Shown here one piece after another: positions 45,665 through 58,470 of a stretch of 64,000 nt of DNA. The position numbers were made by a program, and so were the translations under genes. Origin of the DNA: Siphonodentalium dalli (taxonomy: Eukaryota; Mollusca; Scaphopoda; Gadilida; Siphonodentaliidae); the NCBI GenBank assembly GCA_032622095.1, contig CP136062.1:195433887-195497886 (forward strand), written 5' to 3'. The notes beneath the pieces were generated by a model. It did no database searches. It was not told the DNA's origin and saw nothing but the letters and a program-made list of their open reading frames with translations. Numbering within the stretch: position 1 is the stretch's first letter; every line of letters starts with the position of its first letter.

Positions 45665-46235
45665 CACGGGGAGAACTGCGACGTGAGGATCGGTGGCATT
45701 CCGATAAAGAGACGGTGGAAATCCGATAAACGAGACGGTTCGCTTTCGGCGACAAACGAGATTTTCTTCGTGTTTGGGCATTCAAACGGAATTGCCGTGA
45801 CAAATCACGTTTCATATCATCATATAGTTATTTTAGTTACTAATATCCATCAAAATCTAGACGCTACAGTGAGTAAAACCAATAGAATCGCCATTTAAAA
45901 GTCACGCGACGGTTCGTTTTCTGATAAAAACGAACCGTCGCGTGTCTTTTATCGGAAAACGAACCGTCGCGTGACTTTTAAATGGCTATTCTCTTGGTTT
46001 TAGTCACTGTAGCGTCTAGATTTTGATGGATATTAGTAACTTAAATAACGATATGATGATATGAAACCTGATTTGTCACGGCAATTCCGTTTGAATGCCC
46101 AAACACGAAGAAAATCTCGTTTGTCGCCGAAAGCGAACCGTCTCGTTTATCGGATTTCCACCGTCTCTTTATCGGAATTCCACCGTCTCTTTATCGGAAT
46201 GCCACCGATCCTCACGTCACAGTTCTCCCCCCGTG
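45665..46235. mobile_element. 571-bp near-perfect palindromic element with 5-bp duplication
   Basis: The termini are CACGGGGAGAACTGCGACGT on the left and the inverse on the right. The flanking AAGTA lies at 45660-45664 and 46236-46240. Arms of about 260 to 300 bp pair to a centre near 45930. The right arm has one extra 22-bp unit (GAATTCCACCGTCTCTTTATCG type). CAC ends plus 5-bp duplications occur in Transib-like elements, but the assignment is tentative. Confidence 0.88.
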
Positions 46236-46240
46236 AAGTA

Positions 46241-47574
46241 GATGGTTCATTTGTAAACTGAAGATTCAGGTTACATGCTCTGGTGAAGACAAAAGTATTA
46301 GTGATACGAGTGTCCTATTATATTATTACATTAAGTCGGACAACAAGGTACCAGATTTTATTTCCGATTAGGCCTACAGGAGAATTTTGTCTCGAGTGCG
46401 GCATGTAAACTGAAAACTTCAGCGAATGCAAGGTTTAAATTAAGTTTTTCGTTAAAACAGTGTAATAGTTTATCTTATAGAATAGAATTTTTTTTATGTC
46501 AGAGTGTAGATGGCACCCACTTGTGGTTAGTACAATTTTTCATCTATGATAACATTTAAAGATTCCCTGTCCAATTTGATTCCAAATTAGTCAAAATTTG
46601 GAAGTTACCTGCAGCTAAACATGCATGCACAAGAAATCATAAAAAATATTTGCAATTACTACCATTGGTATGGCATAAGCATTGCGAAAATACACACAAA
46701 ATAATCCTCAACTTAATATTGAAAACGAGTGCAAAAGATCATAATTGAGAACTCGCTTTATTATCTACCACTTTTGTCTAACAGAAACGTGGACTCTTTT
46801 TAAAAAAGAGACTGTCATTAGAATTGTTGCTGGGGTAACAAAAATTCAAAATGTGTTAAAATGTCTCGTTTTGGAAGTCAATATCTGGTCAGGTCATCAA
46901 TTCCTATTAGTGGGCTCGTGGGTCCGATCTAATTATTTATTATAGAACACATAGAGATGGTGTTTTATGGCATCAAATCGGACATGACCTTATTTAACAA
47001 GAACACTGATGACAAAATATGATCAATTGAAAATCATGAGTCAAAATTAGTTTCTCAACGAAGAATATAATGCTTCATCAGACAAACTTAATCTCCAACA
47101 ACATTTACACGGTAATCCATATAGCATATTTCAACCTTAATTGTTTTTAACACCCCTGCCATATCATTTTGAACGAAAAGTAGAATATCAACATAATTAA
47201 CTTTGTATTTCTCAATGCTAATCATCCACAAAATATTCATATAACAGCAGATACAAGTATACTCCCCATACAATTTGACCTTTTACCTCGGTTGTTTGAA
47301 CTAGTCATTTTACTAGTTGGTAGATCTCACTTTTATTATTCAAGAGAGGCCAGTTGGATAATCATTTGAAGTCACAATTTCTTTTTCTCTTTGTTGTAAT
47401 GATCAAAATGTTCTTGTTTAATTGCTAACCATATTCAAACAGAAGACTTCTATATCATTGGTCTTCCTATTCATTTTAAACACGTTTTAAAGGTGTCCTA
47501 CCTGGTAACTCATTCAACTGAGAACCTGCAACATGATTTTCATGACTGGAGCTTCCTGAAATTATGCGAAACCC
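46241..47574. other. no recognisable gene
   Basis: AT-rich sequence with ORFs of 61 to 66 codons and no motif. I see no repeat structure. Confidence 0.5.
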
Positions 47575-47755
47575 TGTGCCAATGCATTCTCTTATATAAC
47601 GGTGCATTGTCCAAACAATATTTACTTGAACTTGTTAGCCAGTGTGTTCTTGCATACATGCAAGGCTTAGGCTCCCTATTCGAGGCTCGCATATATAAGA
47701 GGATGCACTGGCACAGGATCTTTAATGCTGCACCAGTGCAGCTCCCGTCATGAAA
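47575..47755. repeat. family F core hairpin with spacer
   Basis: TGCCAATGCATTCTCTTATA faces GCATATATAAGAGGATGCAC. CACAGGATCTTTAATGCTGC follows, shared with 39175-39195. Confidence 0.75.
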
Positions 47756-49000
47756 CAGTTAAGGAACTCAGGACAAATTAAAACATTTTTTTCCGATTTG
47801 CCTACTGACGGTACCTGGGGAAAATGTTGACAACCGAAAGCATGCTGCCAACTCTGTAAACAAACAGCCCTCTTAATTCAGACTGTTTGGCTTCGGCAAT
47901 CCGCTACGGCAACAGTATGTCGTGCCCCAGTTTGCTTCAGCAAATTGCTTCGGCAATGCTGATTGATGTAGCCAATTATGAAGGCTGAAACAAAGGATAA
48001 AAATACAGCGTTTCAGAAGTTACCAATGTTTATACATTGCTAGCATTGTACAAAATTGAACAAACTGCTTCAGGAACTTTACTGACATTGTACAATTGAC
48101 CAACATTGTGTTGGACATTGGGTCTCACACATTGTCTTGTGGTTACAACAATCATGATAATCTAGATTACATGTTTGGAACACTAAATGCCTTTGTTGCA
48201 CACAGACGTTTTAATTATGCTGGACTTTTCATTTTGCCATACAATGGCCGTAGAAATGTAACAAAGAAACCTACTTGCCTATCATTCAATGCAAACCTCG
48301 TCAATAAAAACATGGGGGGGGGAATAAACAATAAATCTCGACCTGTCCACCAGGAATTTATTAAACAACCAATCCGAAACAAATAACTATTTTATTTGGC
48401 CTCAATGTTTTGCGAAACAAATTACCGTTAGTTTAATATCTAATGGTTACTAAATGATTTCTAGTATTTTTGTAGTTTCAGGTTGTTCGGCTACAAAATA
48501 ATCCAAATAATAGTTCTATTTTCTTTTCATATCTTTTAGACAGTCAATGAAGTTTGTATGAAAGCAACAATTATCCCCCCATTTCCACAAGATAATTCTT
48601 TCATTTTGCACAAAAATGACCAACATGAATGTTGGTGTACCTGCAGTTTTAAAATCCATTGAACATGCACTTGTTTACCGATACCTGTCGCCAATTATGG
48701 CAAAACGTTTGTTCTCTGCAGATATGATTCTATGCCAAATGGTTTAAATAGCTACCCAATTTGCACCAGTAAACCCAAGTATATAAGCTGGTTATTGGGG
48801 TATCCATATATTTACTCCCATTTGGACAGTCAGAACAGTCCAAAAGTGTAGTTATCGTGTATGAAAATGGCATCTGAGGGTTTGTTTACTCTGTCATAGG
48901 AGTTCTGTCAATGTTCCACTTTTAAAGGATTTCAATGCCTTCGCACCAGGTACATGTACGTGTGAAGAGTCATGAACATCTGTAAACTGTCATCAACAAG
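47756..49000. other. no recognisable gene
   Basis: A 96-codon ORF (48096-48386) shows no motif. A CTTCGGCAAT/TGCTTCGGCAA string recurs at 47890-47960. Nothing else could be supported. Confidence 0.45.
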
Positions 49001-49002
49001 TA

Positions 49003-49211
49003 CAGTAATGCCCTAAATAATCGACTCCTTAACCACAGCAGAATTATGGGTAACTTTTCAGGATTAAGTCGGAAATATGGCTTGTTGTCATTCATCGGAA
49101 AGCTCTGTGAGAGCTTTCCGATGAATGACAACAAGTCATATTTCCGACTAAATCCTGAAAAATTACCCATAATTCTACTGTTAATGAGTTGATTATTTAG
49201 GACATTTCTCT
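49003..49211. mobile_element. TA-flanked palindromic element, family D (copy 1)
   Basis: It starts CAGTAATGCCCTAAATAATC after TA (49001-49002). Arms meet at GAAAGCTCTGTGAGAGCTTTC near 49110. The right terminus is eroded. The CAGT start with a TA target suits Tc1/mariner-derived miniatures. Confidence 0.85.
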
Positions 49212-49340
49212 GCATGTAAAATAGAACTTGTTTTTTTCTTCTCATTAATTACTCCCAATAATGAGATTTCACATGTCAAAACATTGTTACATAAACATTA
49301 CTACCATGACTGCAGCTTCCTGAAATTTTACGAAAACGCT

Positions 49341-49415
49341 GTGCCAATGCATTCTCTTATATATGCGAGTCTCCCATAGGGAGCTCGCATATATATATGA
49401 GAATACATTGGCCTA
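49341..49415. repeat. family F core hairpin
   Basis: GCCAATGCATTCTCTTATAT faces ATATATATGAGAATACATTG. An intact example of the stem but not of the outer element. Confidence 0.8.
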
Positions 49416-49439
49416 ACAATATTTACCTTGACCTTTTAA

Positions 49440-49578
49440 AGGTACTCAATTCGATCAGATGCTCCTAAATGACTATTTCTTTGGCTTCGGGGTGGGTTCC
49501 TTGACTCTTATCAAATATTTTTTACCCCTGAACCCAAAGAAATAGTAATTTAGGAGCGTCTGATTGGATTGAGTACCT
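49440..49578. mobile_element. family A TTAA element, 139-bp palindromic version
   Basis: TTAA lies at 49436-49439 and 49579-49582. The short element is almost entirely one hairpin, with AGGTACTCAATTCGATCAGA facing its inverse. It defines the minimal form of family A. Confidence 0.93.
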
Positions 49579-49798
49579 TTAAGCCATGATAGAGTTAACA
49601 GGGTTTCAACATGCAAAATATCATTATTGGAGAATTACTACAGTGAAAATAAGAACTAAGTCCATCTATTTTTCCATGTTCTTGGTGATGGATATACAGA
49701 CTTTATAATTTCTTACATCTGCCCACTGAAAGCCTTGCATCCCTTAAACCACATGGGCTACCATGAAGAGTGCTTGCTGGGACACCTTTAGTGTTTAA

Positions 49799-50139
49799 AG
49801 GGGTACTGTACCCTTAATCCGGCCATTTATGGAACCATCTCCTTTTATACTCAACAGAATATATGCAATGAATGAATGAATTTGAGTCATGGATGAGTGA
49901 AAAATACACTCATGCGCTCTATGTATGATGAAAACAACATAATTATAATGAAAATGAATTTATGGCTGGAATCATATTCATTTTCATTATAATTACCATG
50001 TTGTTTGCATCGTTCATAGAGCACATGAGTATATCTTGCACTCATCCATGGCTAAAATTCATTCATTTGTTGCATATATTCTGTTGAGTATAAAAGGAGA
50101 TTGTCCCATAAATAACCGGATTTAGTATACAGTACCCCT
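49799..50139. mobile_element. family B TTAA element (copy 3), palindromic
   Basis: TTAA lies at 49795-49798 and 50140-50143. It starts AGGGGTACTGTACCC and ends ACAGTACCCCT. The arms pair along nearly their whole length around a centre near 49970 (AATGAAAATGAATTTATGGC). Confidence 0.92.
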
Positions 50140-50517
50140 TTAATGTTATCAGGTTTATTCATTAAGTTTGATGTATATTGAGATGAATGAATTGTTTGAA
50201 AGTTAACTCCCTTAGTGTGCTATATTTATTCCATATTTTTTCTGTGCTATACAATATCTGCTGAATATTTCCTGGTGTGGTTGTACAGGGCTAATTTATA
50301 AACAGCTATCATTTATTGAATATCAAATTTTGTTTTTGCGTTGGCTGTTAATCCATTACAGGGTACCGATGTCTCCCGTGAAATCAACCTCCCTAATATA
50401 GGGCCAAGAACCTACGTCAGTAATGTAATCTCTAATCTGTAGCTTCTCTGTTCAGATTGCTGCTATCTGGAACTCATGCAGTGGAAGAGCTAGATATTTG
50501 TTGCATGAGTTATTTTA

Positions 50518-50731
50518 CAGTAATACTCTTAAGTAATCGACTTCTTAACCACAGGATAATTATGGGTAACTTTTCAGGATTTAGTCGGAAATATGGCTTG
50601 TTGCCATTCATCGGAAAGCTCTCGCCGAGAGCTTTCCGATGAATGGCAACAAGCCATATTTCTGAATAAATCCTGAAAAGTTACCCATAATTCTGCTGTG
50701 GTTATGGAGTCGATTAATTAGGGCATTACTG
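50518..50731. mobile_element. TA-flanked palindromic element, family D (copy 2)
   Basis: TA lies at 50516-50517 and 50732-50733. It is 214 bp, starts CAGTAAT and ends ATTACTG. The centre is GAAAGCTCTCGCCGAGAGCTTTC. Confidence 0.92.
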
Positions 50732-50733
50732 TA

Positions 50734-51859
50734 TGTGCATTTTATGGTGATCTATTGAATGGTTGGTGGGTTTGATTTTCAAAATGGGCACAATCGATGC
50801 CCATTTTCTTTTGAAATTCAGTTATAAATGAGTTTTTTACGATTACTAATTTTTGAATTTGCATTGTGGATTTCCACAGCTCATATTTACTAGTTTATCC
50901 CGTCAGACGAACATTTAAAAAAAACGCTTTTTGTTAGAGACTTGATTGATGACTTGGGTTTCTGGCCCTGTTGTAGCTTAATTCATATTGTGCCAAGAAA
51001 AATTGACATAACATTTTACATTTAATAGTTTATAATGAAGTTAATAATTTGACATGCCATAAGCTTGCAGGTTTTTATAGATTCAAACTGCGGTGTTTTT
51101 GTAAATACTCGTCATATACCCTTTATTAATTAATATAAATGACTTAGAAAATCATATGCTAATTCCAAAATATATTCTGAATTTGTAAAATCATATAAAT
51201 ACTGTGACATTCAGGACAATTTAATGTTGGTAGTTATCGAAAAAATTATAAATTGCATCGTAATATCTATTGAGATATCAGAAATATATTGTGATAATTT
51301 ACTTATTTAACATTTTAATATGTTTAAAGGTCTCCCCATTTATAAGGCATTAGCAGTTGAAAAAGGTTATAATATATGGTGCTTGTGATAATTTCCCTCT
51401 AGGTGTCCTAAACATTCAATAATGACAGTTTAGTGTCTGGTTGTTGGACCTTCAGTGAGCTTTCCTGAAATCATTTACATATTTGAATGACTGACAGTGT
51501 GAAATGCAATTCTATTGGGCTGAAACTATTCACTCCTTTGTTGTTTATTTCCAGAGTTTGAAGCCTATTTATAATATTTATACATATGTTGCAATTTGGG
51601 GGAAATCTAGAAAGAAAAATATTCTCTTTACTCTGAATATATTTTATCAAGTCTACTATAAACTGACAAATTTGTGCTATCTAACCTTAAATCTGAATTT
51701 CCCTGATGTGTAAGAACACATATTCCATGATTCATTATGATTGACACTGAACTTTGTTGAAGTAAAGGTGGATGGGAAAAGCATCTTAATTTTAAAGACT
51801 TGTTTGTCGATATATTTATTCTCTCTGGAACTACAGTAATCTCATGGAACAGTGTTAAA
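50734..51859. other. no recognisable gene
   Basis: Very AT-rich intergenic sequence. The 69-codon ORF at 51504-51713 has no motif. Confidence 0.5.
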
Positions 51860-51861
51860 TA

Positions 51862-52074
51862 CAGTAATGCCTAAAGTAATTGACCACTTAACCACAACAG
51901 AATTATGGGTAATTTTTCAGGATTTAGTCGGAAATAAGGCTGGTTGCCATTCATCGGAAAGCTCTCGGCGAGAGCTTTCCAATGAATGGCAACAAGCCAT
52001 ATTTCCGACTAAATCCTGAAAAATTACCCATAATTCTGCTGTGGTTAAGTGGTCAATTACTTTGGGCATTACTG
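51862..52074. mobile_element. TA-flanked palindromic element, family D (copy 3)
   Basis: TA lies at 51860-51861 and 52075-52076. It is 213 bp, collinear with copies 1, 2 and 4. Confidence 0.92.
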
Positions 52075-52371
52075 TAATTATGCACCGGTATCAAAAGATA
52101 TGCTGTAGAGAGCCCTGCAGTAACAAACATCAGTACTGGCAACAATTTATGAAATTTTTACTTTAAAATTCTGTTATAATCAAAATTAAGATAGTATGGG
52201 TAGTGTTTTCCCGGTGGCTTCATTTGTCTAATTTACTTAGGAGGGGATTTTTCAAAATAAGTAGACATTTGTGTATTCAAATTTTTAATATCCTTTGCCG
52301 CAAGTGAACATATTTTTCTCATTGCAGTAGAACGCAAGTCTGACAAGTGTCATACTCATCTCGCCCAAGCC

Positions 52372-52775
52372 TTGAAATGGTATGTCTGTCATTTGCAGAA
52401 TGAGGTCCCCAGATGGATAATTTAGTGATGCTACCCTGAACAGCAGACTAGCATCGCTAAATTCACCCTCTGGGGACCTCATTCCGCTTCGGCTTCATCT
52501 TCTGGATATCTCTTATCTCAAATTATCATTGTTTTAGTTTCTTTACCCTTTTCAGATTCTATGTCCCCTAATTTGCAGAAGATAAATTGCATCATCAAGG
52601 TGACTAATGGGTGAACATGCCAACTTCAAATGCAAAACTTCAATCTGATCCCAGGTCTCCCATAGCAGTTGTGGCCTAAGCAGAATGAGTTCCCAGAGGG
52701 TGAATTTGGTGATGCTGGACCACCATGTGGGCTAGTGTCACTAAATTTTCCCTCATGACACACACTATTTCAAGG
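52372..52775. repeat. family E repeat
   Basis: It starts CTTGAAATGGTATGTCTGTC and ends ACACACTATTTCAAGGCTTG. A hairpin lies at 52398-52485 and a partial second one at 52680-52755. Confidence 0.85.
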
Positions 52776-55043
52776 CTTGAATTCTCTCTAAAGCCTCGCC
52801 TGATCAGGTGTTTGCAGAATATGTCTGATTGAACAAATTTATTTGTTACTACAAATTTGGGCATCCAGTTCAATTGGGGCCAAGGACAGCTTAATAAATG
52901 TAAAGTGCCACCTAATAATTTCTTGGACTGTGCTGTTCTGCATGTCGATTGACCAGATTTCAGATTATGATGCGTTTCACTGCCATGCATATATTTTGTT
53001 TTCAAAAACATTGCAGTATCTGTTTAAACGAATGGTTTTATTCAATTTATGGAAAAATTTGGAATATAATGTGCTGATATCCTTCCCAACAGGAATGTAA
53101 ATATAATAGTTTTAATTGTTTGTGTAAATTTATTAAGGCCACATAAATAAAATAGCCTGGTTTCAAAAGTAGATGCAGTCAGAAGGAAAATATTAAAATA
53201 AAAATATACCTTACCATCACAATAATTGATAAGTAGTGGAAGTGTCCATGAATTTCACAAGATTATTGGAAGTTTTACTCCTATTATAAAATATAAACTG
53301 AGGTACTTTGTATTTCTTCCCACAAAACTGTATAACTAATAGAAAATGAGATGAAGGCAAAAAAAAGTAACTGTTAAACTATTTCCTTCGCTACCTGTGA
53401 CCACATGAACATACTGGTAAACCAATCTAAAGATTTTTTATATTTTGTTTTTTCAATATTGAGGACAAAAAACTTGCTGAAAACCAGGCTATTAAATTGC
53501 TGTTGCCAAAATTACAAAAAAAATAAATATGATATTCTGTATTTACTCTGGTGAATTGGTTCAGCCCTACACATTTCTTACTTGTAGGTTATAGCAGTTG
53601 TTAAAATATAGTGGGTATTTGTTTATATTTCTTGTAAGTCAAAATTCTCATGTACACCTGGTGTATCATATATCATTATATAACATTTATGGTTTCATTG
53701 TTGATCAACTATTTCAAGTTATTTGAGTAGTAAGAACAAAAGGTGACAAGAAAAACTCAGAATATAATTGATTAAAAGCTATTGACATTTTTCATAATAT
53801 TTGTCAATATAATGTGATCAGTTGTCAAAATTTCATTTCTTTTCAAATTTGTTTTCCTAAATTCACAACTATTCAACTTTCTGTACTCCTCAGCTTCATC
53901 CTGACACGTGGCATATTGGAGCTAAACATGTTATAAGATGTATGCAGGGGTTACCATACTTTTACACATTCTTTTAGTTTGTTTAACCGTTTCTGGGTAG
54001 TAATTGGTTAAGAGATTGAGTTCGATTATTATTTTGATTTCCCTATGATACCTATCATAAACTTAGTTATTCAGTTGCTTTCAAATCAAATTATGGATCT
54101 GAATCTGAATGACTCGCATGAGAATACAACACAAGTTTGAATTTTGGGATTTTTCCCCCCAAAAAGTAAATATCCCTAATAACCTCCTTTTGAGGGTGTC
54201 CTGTGACCAAACAAATAGCTGGCTATTAGTTATGTTCTGGTAATTATTTCTTGTTGCCCGTTTCGTTCTGTAGACCTTATTGTATATCATTTTGTGTGTT
54301 TGCTTTCCTTTTAGTTTAGTGCTACATGTAGAACTTCAGTTTGTGCTCTTACGGGAAAAGGGCTAGAGCAAGCATTGGCTTGCTCAACTTCTCATCCCTG
54401 ACATATTTCCTCCCAGAGTACATTTTTGTAACCGCGTACCTCATGTATATTTGCCTCTGTAATGCTACACCAATATGATAGCCTGGTTCACAAACATTTG
54501 GGTAGATATTCAGGAGGGGAAAAAATAATAATAAAAAAAAATATTCACTGCTCCAATAATAGATAAACATTTGAATAATGGAAATGGATAAAGCAAAATT
54601 AAAAACTTGACAAACTAATTTTTTCACCACATTTGTTATATTCTAGTGAAAATGTGAACATAAACAAGTCAGTTTTATTTATATATTTTTTACCGATGGA
54701 TGGAAAAAGTTGTAAGACGGGTTCGTAAACCAGGCTATTAATTTGATATTGCCGAAAATTCTGGAATTATTTTTCCTGCCCAAAAAAGCTCGGAATTTGA
54801 ACTCATGATCTATATGCAGTTTATATCTTGATATTTATCAATGGACTATACATGTACTTGTTCTACGTTCGGTGAATAGTCTGGTTTCATATTTCTTAAC
54901 ATGCTAAGTTAGAAATTTTCAATCTAAGCCTCCCTATTCATGGCGATAGCACATGTAAACAATCAAATAGCATGAAAATACACTTACTATCTTATTACTC
55001 ATTTGTACCAGGAAGATAAAACTGTCACACCCACCTGTCCGAT
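52776..55043. other. no recognisable gene
   Basis: About 2.3 kb of AT-rich DNA. ORFs reach 93 codons but show no motif. Two strings of the type ACCAGGCTATTAA (53483-53495, 54731-54742) and two GCCTGGTTTCA/GCCTGGTTCAC strings suggest eroded repeat ends. Confidence 0.45.
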
Positions 55044-55592
55044 AGGGCCCTGCGAATCTGTCAATTTGCAATTAAAGCAAATCTTTAATCCAATCGGGTG
55101 CGATACTCTCGAATCGAATAATTCATGGGCATATGGATGGGGACGGCAAAATAAAATATGATTTATGTAATTTTAATTTACTATATCCAGCATTGACTCC
55201 TGAATGTGAGTCAGCTATTCACGCATTCATCACATGGGTTTTGTTTGCATTGGTAAAATATTTTCAATGACCCTCAATAGTTGATTGGGCCAGAACGCTA
55301 TCTTTTCATTACTGTCGCATCGCCGGGCTCTACTAGTATAGGCCTACAAATCAATATAGTAAGACAATCAAAAGCAGCTAGTTAGGCTTAAATTTGAGGT
55401 ATTCTAACAGACCTAGTTAAATTTGAAATTTGGAACAAGACTTCTTCAACCCTTTATTTTTTTTGTCATTCACAAGAATGCGGAATCGAAAATAATTGAA
55501 TCATATGATCATATCGAATCAATTTGAGTCGTTGGCAGCCTGATTCCGAATCAAATCGAATCTCAAAGCTTCTCATGAGCCCTACTTTTAGA
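55044..55592. mobile_element. possible hAT-like element with ATTCGAATCG-rich subterminal regions
   Basis: The left end TAGGGCCCTGCGAATC and right end GAGCCCTA (about 55578-55585) are short inverted termini. Both sides carry TCGAATCGAAT-type strings. No clear 8-bp duplication and no transposase, so confidence is modest. Confidence 0.45.
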
Positions 55593-55787
55593 TCTACCAG
55601 GATTCTAAAAACTGAGGAGCGGTGAATGGTTTTGATGTGAATTGTTTCTGACTGCAAGTTTTGCATATGAGATCTCCTTGCATGTTTGCATTTTATATCA
55701 TGAGTGTTATGTCAGTTGATTTAACCAGAGTTCAGTTTGCTCCTGTGTATTTGAACATATGCCCTCTTTCATTCTTCTGAACAAGTC

Positions 55788-56032
55788 TTGAAATAGGGCG
55801 TCTGTCATTTGCAGAATGAGCTCCCCAGAGGGTGAATTTAGTGATGCTACCCCGCATAGCAGGCTAGCATCACCAAATTCGCCTTCTGGTAACCTCATTC
55901 TGCTGAGGTGGAAGCAGAATGAGGTCCCCACAGGGTGAATTTGGTGATGCTAGCCCGCTATGCGCGGTAGCATCACTAAATTCTCCCTCTGGGGACCTCA
56001 TTCTGCAAATGAGACACACTATTTCAAGGCTT
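55788..56032. repeat. family E double hairpin
   Basis: It is collinear with 41390-41625: CTTGAAATAGGGCGTCTGTC at the start, two facing hairpins (55815-55905 and 55918-56005), and ACACACTATTTCAAGGCTTG at the end. Confidence 0.88.
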
Positions 56033-57514
56033 GCTTCTGAATCAAGTTTTGTGTGTTTATTCATGACTTTAGTGTGTTTGAACCATGAACTATGAACTTT
56101 TGAGTGCTTAAGACTTTGGTTGAACTTGTTAGCACTCACCATTACTCTATATTTACACTCACACATGTGGAACATGAATGCAGGATGTTGGTTGGTCGAA
56201 ACTATCGCGTTGCCTCTGCTTGCTTTCATATTGTGTAGATGCAACGATGCCAACGAGCTACAAGAATAATGTTGGAAATGGGCGCTAATTAATCTTTTAA
56301 TCTGCCACGTGACTCGGTTGAGTTCCTAAATATAAGTAATTGTTTTACCCCAACTAACTTGCATCCATAATCTAGGGAACTCAAAACAAATCAACATTCA
56401 TTTCTTGATAGTCCACATTTTGTCATTTTTTGGAATATATACATTTAACCCTTTCTATACTAAAATACTAATTGACGAGTAGTTCAGGAAATGTTCAGAT
56501 GATAAGTTACTAAAGGCCACTATTGAGAACATTTCCCACCAATGAATATGAATCCTTCAGTCCTTGTATTATCTTTACATATGACTGTTGTCAGCCTATT
56601 ATTTATTGGGTTAAATTAGCAATTATTCCATGTGTATTTCTATAACTGATCGGAGAAACTGTTCAGTATAGAAACTGATAGAAAGTGTTAATATGATCGT
56701 TGGAGCACTTGCCCTACACTTACAAAGAACTACACTAGCGTGTGGATGGGTTTCTTGATTCCATGAATGCCAGCTTGGAGAGATAGGACGAGAGCCCCAG
56801 CCTCAAGTTCTATCCTTCTGTGATGTGCAAGTGCCCAGTCGGCAAAAACATTTGAATACTAATGTATCGTTTTTGTGTTATTGAACTCCACCAGCCCTGG
56901 GAAACGTTTACATTACACGTACATTCTATATTCTGAACATATCCGAATGGAACTACTTGTCATTGAGTATTTAGTTAAAAAAAAAATAGTTAATAATTAA
57001 CAACTTTGTTTATCTGCACATCCAATGTTGACTTGTAATTGCTAACCGGTTCAACCAAAACCTTATTTAGTTTCTGAGCTTGTGTGTTTAGGTATTCTAA
57101 GATCATTGGTTTAGGCGTTTAGACTTGAGATGTGCCAGTAACTCATTCCTAATTGTATATATCACCATTATTTTTATTTATCAGTATTATTTTGTTATCA
57201 AAATTTGAAAAAAAAATATTAAAATGTTTTAACTGTTAATTCATTTGTTTGTCTTAATTACAATTACAGGGTAGCATATTCAGCATGCAAATCAATCATT
57301 TGGGATATGATACATACATGTGAAACCTAAAACTCATCTCGGCCCAAAGGTTAATTTATATATCCGTTCTTGGAAAAAGGTTGTTTATAATTTTCGAGCA
57401 CACAACTAAGGCCAACAAAAAAAAAAGATATTATATTTCCGCACACTGACCGATCCAAAAAATAACGCCTGTCCGAGCTTTTATTCCTACATTTTTCGGT
57501 CAATAGGTGTAAGA
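56033..57514. other. no recognisable gene
   Basis: AT-rich DNA with one 127-codon minus ORF (56253-55870) that runs into the family E repeat and so is not a gene. Nothing else could be supported. Confidence 0.5.
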
Positions 57515-57532
57515 TTAGGGTTAGGGTTAGGG
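57515..57532 (+). repeat. short interstitial telomere-type repeat (TTAGGG x3)
   Basis: Three perfect TTAGGG units, followed by TTG. It is too short to mark a telomere. Confidence 0.85.
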
Positions 57533-57573
57533 TTGTTCACCTGCAATGGGAATCTGTTAATTTATTGTTTTAA

Positions 57574-57914
57574 CCCTTTACCCAACAAACCGGCCAAATA
57601 AAGCTTCAACAGCCTAAAATATCTTCGGTCTGTCTCAATAGAACCATACAAATATGGATATCATTGGAACCGGCTCCTTGACCACATTGTGATAGTTACA
57701 GTTATGCCCTGTGCCAATGCATTCTCTTATATATGCGAGTCGACCAAAAATATTTTTTTAACACTTTTTACCATTTTTTCTTACATTCTTTAACAATTTT
57801 ATAATTTTTAATGTGTTAAGCCAATGCATTCTCTTATATATGCGAGGCGACCTATGGTCGACTCGCATATATAACAGAATGCATTGGCACAGGGCCCTTC
57901 TGTTGGGTAAAGGG
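57574..57914 (-). mobile_element. piggyBac-like miniature element, family F (copy 2)
   Basis: TTAA lies at 57570-57573 and 57915-57918. It is the reverse of 40557-40947, starts CCCTTTACCCAACAAACCGG, and lacks about 50 bp of the first hairpin. Confidence 0.92.
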
Positions 57915-58026
57915 TTAACTAAAGTTTACGGACATGTGAAACATCTTAGTGTTTTAATATCACGGGGTGGGGGGTGTGTGTCTGTATCCTTAGTCCCATT
58001 GGGACAATCACACCTCTAGTTATTTG

Positions 58027-58470
58027 TGCTTAAGCACAATTAATATTTGCGCTTAAGCTAAATTATTTACACTTAAGCACAAATAATTGTTTAAATGCAA
58101 ATGATAAAAGTACACTTAAAGACATGTTATGGACTTGTTCGCGTGTGTGTAACTGATAAGTTAGTATTCAGGTGATATGCCAGCTGGAGGAATGTAGTAT
58201 TCTACCAACATACCGAAAATCTCAAGCAAATTGACCGTACCACTCCATAGAAAACATTGTCTCAACTACGCTAAATTGTAAATATTTACTACTTGAATCG
58301 GGACGCTTCTATCAGCGATAAACTAACGAAAACGATTTCACATAAGCACAAATATTTGCGCTTAAGTGCAAATTGTGCTTCAGAGCAAATATTTGTGCTC
58401 AAGTGCAATGTTTTTAAGCTTAAGCATAAATAACTGTGCTTGGCACAAATAATTACGCTTAAGCGCAAAG
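58027..58470. repeat. GCTTAAGCACAAATA-type short repeat clusters
   Basis: Two clusters (58027-58090 and 58335-58470) are built from GCTTAAGCGCAAAT and ATTTGTGCTTAAGC-like strings in both orientations. They are separated by 240 bp of unique sequence, giving an inverted-repeat arrangement. No coding signal. Confidence 0.75.

Noticed and set aside
57515-57532. Telomere or chromosome end
   Set aside because: Only three TTAGGG units are present, with unique and repeat DNA on both sides.
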